Below, piece after piece: positions 61,310 to 64,000 of a stretch of DNA of 64,000 nucleotides. Made by a program: the position numbers and the translations under genes. Source of the DNA: JBGZEX01 sp041846495 (GTDB lineage: Bacteria > Bacteroidota > Bacteroidia > Bacteroidales > Marinifilaceae); the NCBI GenBank assembly GCA_041846495.1, contig JBGZEX010000075.1:5982-69981 (forward strand). Direction: 5' to 3'. Each line of letters starts with the position of its first letter. The stretch's first letter is position 1. The notes under the pieces were generated by a model, which was given only the letters and a program-made list of their open reading frames with translations, made no database searches and had not been told where the DNA came from.

Positions 61310-62344
61310 TTATTTTTCGGTTCCGTAATAGTTTTTGGTGAATCCTGCCGTCTCTTTGTTTATGGCGGCATGCCATATACCGTATAAGAGTCCGCATCCG
61401 TAGGCGAATACCTGTATGTTTAGGGTAAGTACGGACAGGAAAGCCGTTTTCCGGTGGCGGTATTTTGCAAAAGACTGGAAAAATGCCGTGAGACATACGG
61501 CGACGAAAGCGAAGGCTGCGAGTAACCATAGGGGAAGGGTGAACGAAGGCCATACCCAGGTGAGGCAAATAAGGAGGATGAGGCCGGCAATAAGGAATGC
61601 CGGTATGAGGTGTATGAGACGGAGCGTATCCGGATGACGGAGCGAAAGATTGATGCGCGCTACTCCCCAGTTGAATACCTGCCGGTAGAATTTGGGAATG
61701 GAGGTGCGGCGTTTATGATATACGTAAGCCTCGGGAATCAGTCCTACCCGGAATCCCGCCGCATATATGCGCATGGAGTAGTCCATGTCCTGGCCGTGGC
61801 GCAGGCGGTTCATCCCGCCTATGGTTTCGTACACCTTCCGGGATATGCCCATATTGAAGCTCCGGGGATAATATTTCCCTATATGCTTTTTGTTTCCCCG
61901 GGTACCTCCGGTACCTATGAAGGAGGTCATGGAGTAGTCGATGGCTTTGAGGAGGGGGGGAAAGGAGGAGTGCGCCGTATCGGGCCCGCCGAAAGCATCC
62001 CATGAATTCTTTGTAACCGACTTTTCTATTTCCGAAAGCCAGCGGGTGGGGAAGATACAGTCGGAGTCTACGAATATGAAATAATCTCCCGAAGCCGTTT
62101 CCATTCCGCGGTTGCGGGCCGCACCCGGGCCTTTATTCTCCTGATATACCGTTTTGATATTCAATCCCGAAACGGATTCGTATTCCCGGATGAACCGGTC
62201 GAAACCGTCCGTGGAGCCGTCGTCTACGAAGATTATTTCGAAAATCGAACGGTCGACATCCAAGAGTTCGGCCGACTTCAATAATTCCCCGACTTCTTCC
62301 GTCCTGTTGTATACGGCGATGATGATCGAATATTTCATGTTCAA
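61310..62344 (-). CDS. Glycosyltransferase family 2, membrane-associated
   Basis: Protein of 344 aa. The N-terminal GT-A domain has IIIAVYNRTEEVGELL, VDDGSTDGFDRF and FVDSDCIFP (DxD). Two to three membrane helices lie near the C-terminus (about 240-330). It would add a sugar to a lipid-linked or surface glycan. It follows the asparagine-synthetase-like gene by 4 bp and its stop directly abuts that of the SGNH gene. Confidence 0.88.
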   Translation of the reverse strand: MNMKYSIIIAVYNRTEEVGELLKSAELLDVDRSIFEIIFVDDGSTDGFDRFIREYESVSGLNIKTVYQENKGPGAARNRGMETASGDYFIFVDSDCIFPTRWLSEIEKSVTKNSWDAFGGPDTAHSSFPPLLKAIDYSMTSFIGTGGTRGNKKHIGKYYPRSFNMGISRKVYETIGGMNRLRHGQDMDYSMRIYAAGFRVGLIPEAYVYHKRRTSIPKFYRQVFNWGVARINLSLRHPDTLRLIHLIPAFLIAGLILLICLTWVWPSFTLPLWLLAAFAFVAVCLTAFFQSFAKYRHRKTAFLSVLTLNIQVFAYGCGLLYGIWHAAINKETAGFTKNYYGTEK

Positions 62345-62348
62345 TATT

Positions 62349-64000
62349 TTAATGATAATAAGCCTCGATGTTGTCCGACATATTTCCCTTTATGAAAATC
62401 TCTTCCCATATGGCGAATCCGAGGACGAGCCATATATAGTTGTAGTGCCAGCGAAGACGCGGATCCGGCCTGTGTTTTAAAATCTTTTGTATGTATTCGT
62501 ATCGGAATATGCCTTGTTTACGGACGAAATCTTCGGTGAGTATGCGTTCCGCCGCCGGTTTGAGATGACGTTTGAACATGAGATAGGGGTTGGCGGAGAA
62601 TCCCTGTTTCTTTTTGTTTGCCGTGCCTTCGGGCAACGAATTTCCTACCGTTTCCCGGAGAAGTCCTTTGGTACGCTTGCCTTTCATTTTGAGCGATACC
62701 GGCAGGGAGAAGGCATATTCCGCCAAATCCTTGTCCAATAGGGGAGCCCTTTCTTCTATGCCGTTGGCCATGGACATCCGGTCGTCGACGAGAAGGTAGT
62801 CGTTTACCATTTTGGTGTGGAATTCGGCATACATCACCTTTTCCAGGGGAGTTAAATTTCCGGCCTCTCCGAATAAACCGTCGAAAACCTTGTGGGTTTT
62901 TTCCGTTTCTCCGTTCAGGTTTTCGAGGAAAGCGGGATTGTAGATTTCGCGGTAGCAACCTTTGTCGTAATCCCATGTGTTGCGGAGGATGAGGTAGGCT
63001 TTTTCGATATCTCCGGCGGAAAACAGCATTTGGAGTCCCCTCCGGTATTCGTCCCATTTCATGGGACCCGTGGCCCGGTGGAGACGGAAAAGGGCGGAGG
63101 ATAGTCCGCATCCGGCTTTTTTCATAAACCCGGGTATATGGGAGCTTATACGGTCTAAAGGGCGGAGGAGTTTGTGGATGTCGTATCCGGCGAACAGCTC
63201 GTCTCCTCCTATTCCGCTCATGACTACTTTTACGGAAGAACGTGCGAATGCCGACATATGATATCCTTGAATCAGATTGATTTTGGGCTCTTCCGCATGA
63301 TAGATCACCCGGGGCATGAGTTCCATGGGATGCGGATCGATTTTCAGATTGTGGTGGCGGGTACCGAAAAAAGAGGCGGTATGCGCTGCGGCTTCCGATT
63401 CGTCTCCGGGCTCGTCGAATCCCAGGGTGAAACTCAGAATGTCTTTTACTCCCGCTTCGCACATTTTCCGGACGATAATCGATGAATCCAATCCTCCGGA
63501 CAGGTAGACTCCCACGGGAATTCCTTCCGGAAGTTGCCGTTTTACGGCTTGGAGCAACAGCCGGTCGATATCTGCTTTTGCTTCTTCTGCGCCGATGTCC
63601 CGTCTCGTTTCCGGTTTTAAATGCCAATATCGTTTGAAATCCAATCGTCCCGCTTTGTAAATGGCATAGGTTGCGGGAGGCATCCGTTTGATGTGTTTGA
63701 ATAAAGTGTCGTTTCCGGGACTATACCTCAGGTTGAGATGGCGGTGCATGGTATCGTAGTCCGTCTCTCTCCGGTAACCGGGATATTCCAAAAGAGCTTT
63801 GATTTCCGATCCGAACACCAATATTCCGTTTTCATGGAAATAATGCAAGGGTTTTATTCCGAAATAATCCCGGGCAAGCATAAGACTTCCGTCTCTTTTA
63901 TCCAATACGGCAAACGAGAATATGCCGTTGAGACGGGTGATGAAATCCGGTCCGTATGCTTCGTATAATGCGAGTATGACTTCCGTATCCGATTCCGTTC
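62349..64000 (-). CDS. Asparagine synthase (glutamine-hydrolysing), 5'-truncated
   Basis: AsnB-type enzyme; the frame stays open to the window end, so the N-terminal catalytic Cys is not seen. Upstream of the first possible internal start the translation continues with SDTEVILALYEAYGPDF and RLNGIFSFAVLDK, the conserved glutaminase part. Then come DYFGIKPLHYF and the ATP-binding PP-loop GVYLSGGLDSS. In glycan clusters such enzymes often amidate uronic acids instead of making free asparagine. It is coupled to the GT2 gene by a 4-bp gap, which supports that role. Confidence 0.9.
   Translation of the reverse strand, partial: TESDTEVILALYEAYGPDFITRLNGIFSFAVLDKRDGSLMLARDYFGIKPLHYFHENGILVFGSEIKALLEYPGYRRETDYDTMHRHLNLRYSPGNDTLFKHIKRMPPATYAIYKAGRLDFKRYWHLKPETRRDIGAEEAKADIDRLLLQAVKRQLPEGIPVGVYLSGGLDSSIIVRKMCEAGVKDILSFTLGFDEPGDESEAAAHTASFFGTRHHNLKIDPHPMELMPRVIYHAEEPKINLIQGYHMSAFARSSVKVVMSGIGGDELFAGYDIHKLLRPLDRISSHIPGFMKKAGCGLSSALFRLHRATGPMKWDEYRRGLQMLFSAGDIEKAYLILRNTWDYDKGCYREIYNPAFLENLNGETEKTHKVFDGLFGEAGNLTPLEKVMYAEFHTKMVNDYLLVDDRMSMANGIEERAPLLDKDLAEYAFSLPVSLKMKGKRTKGLLRETVGNSLPEGTANKKKQGFSANPYLMFKRHLKPAAERILTEDFVRKQGIFRYEYIQKILKHRPDPRLRWHYNYIWLVLGFAIWEEIFIKGNMSDNIEAYYH

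Noticed and set aside
62518..63627. Minus-strand ORF of 369 aa within the asparagine synthetase gene
   Set aside because: Arg/Ser/Pro-rich frame without any family pattern; it is a shifted frame of the AsnB coding sequence.

Overview
The window is a chromosomal segment of a Bacteroidales bacterium. Evidence: a recurrent promoter -7 element TAnnTTTG in front of most transcription units, weak or absent Shine-Dalgarno sequences, an rprX/rprY two-component pair, a Bacteroidetes-type short sigma-70 factor, PCMD, YfhO and porin-family outer-membrane proteins, cytochrome bd with a DUF4492 subunit, and Sec signals ending in AQ or a lipobox. The genus cannot be fixed from the sequence alone; an Odoribacter/Butyricimonas/Alistipes-like gut lineage is only a guess.

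Layout. (1) 1-8704: distal end of an exopolysaccharide/capsule locus on the + strand: sugar transferase (cut by the window edge), six-SLBB export protein, Wzz-like protein, then a five-gene acyl cassette (ACP, FabG-like SDR, AMP-dependent ligase, LuxE-like, LuxC-like). (2) 8724-22795: EEP-family phosphatase/nuclease, OmpA and a truncated paralogue, cytochrome bd operon, AI-2E permease, Lon, a LemA-TPM-TPM operon, a TlpA-like thioredoxin and a SulP transporter. (3) 22910-43567: housekeeping block with rpmH, obg-hpt facing purE, a sigma factor, tRNA-Thr plus a decayed copy, rprXY, hflX, tonB, a phosphopantetheinyl transferase, asd, a cobalamin riboswitch with no gene, typA, tRNA-Cys, folB, rsgA, yceD-rpmF-fabH, kdsB, frr and a U32 peptidase. 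(4) 43582-64000: cell-surface region with an operon YfhO-PCMD lipoprotein-porin, two glycosyltransferases, a flippase, a phosphoethanolamine-transferase-like enzyme, a C_GCAxxG_C_C protein, a four-repeat Big2 protein with a partner lipoprotein, a methyltransferase, a propeptide-like lipoprotein, an MBOAT/SGNH acyltransferase pair, a glycosyltransferase and an asparagine synthetase running off the window end.

How the parts work together. The two ends of the window make and decorate surface glycans; the centre supplies translation, purine, folate, CMP-Kdo and fatty-acid functions. The Sfp-type phosphopantetheinyl transferase at 32155 is a candidate activator of the ACP at 4032. The most unusual items are a complete promoter-cobalamin riboswitch-terminator unit that contains no coding sequence (34546-34855), the acyl activation/reduction cassette attached to the polysaccharide locus, mutually overlapping promoters between purine salvage (hpt) and de novo synthesis (purE), and a decayed tandem tRNA-Thr. 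No CRISPR array, insertion sequence, integrase or rRNA gene was seen.
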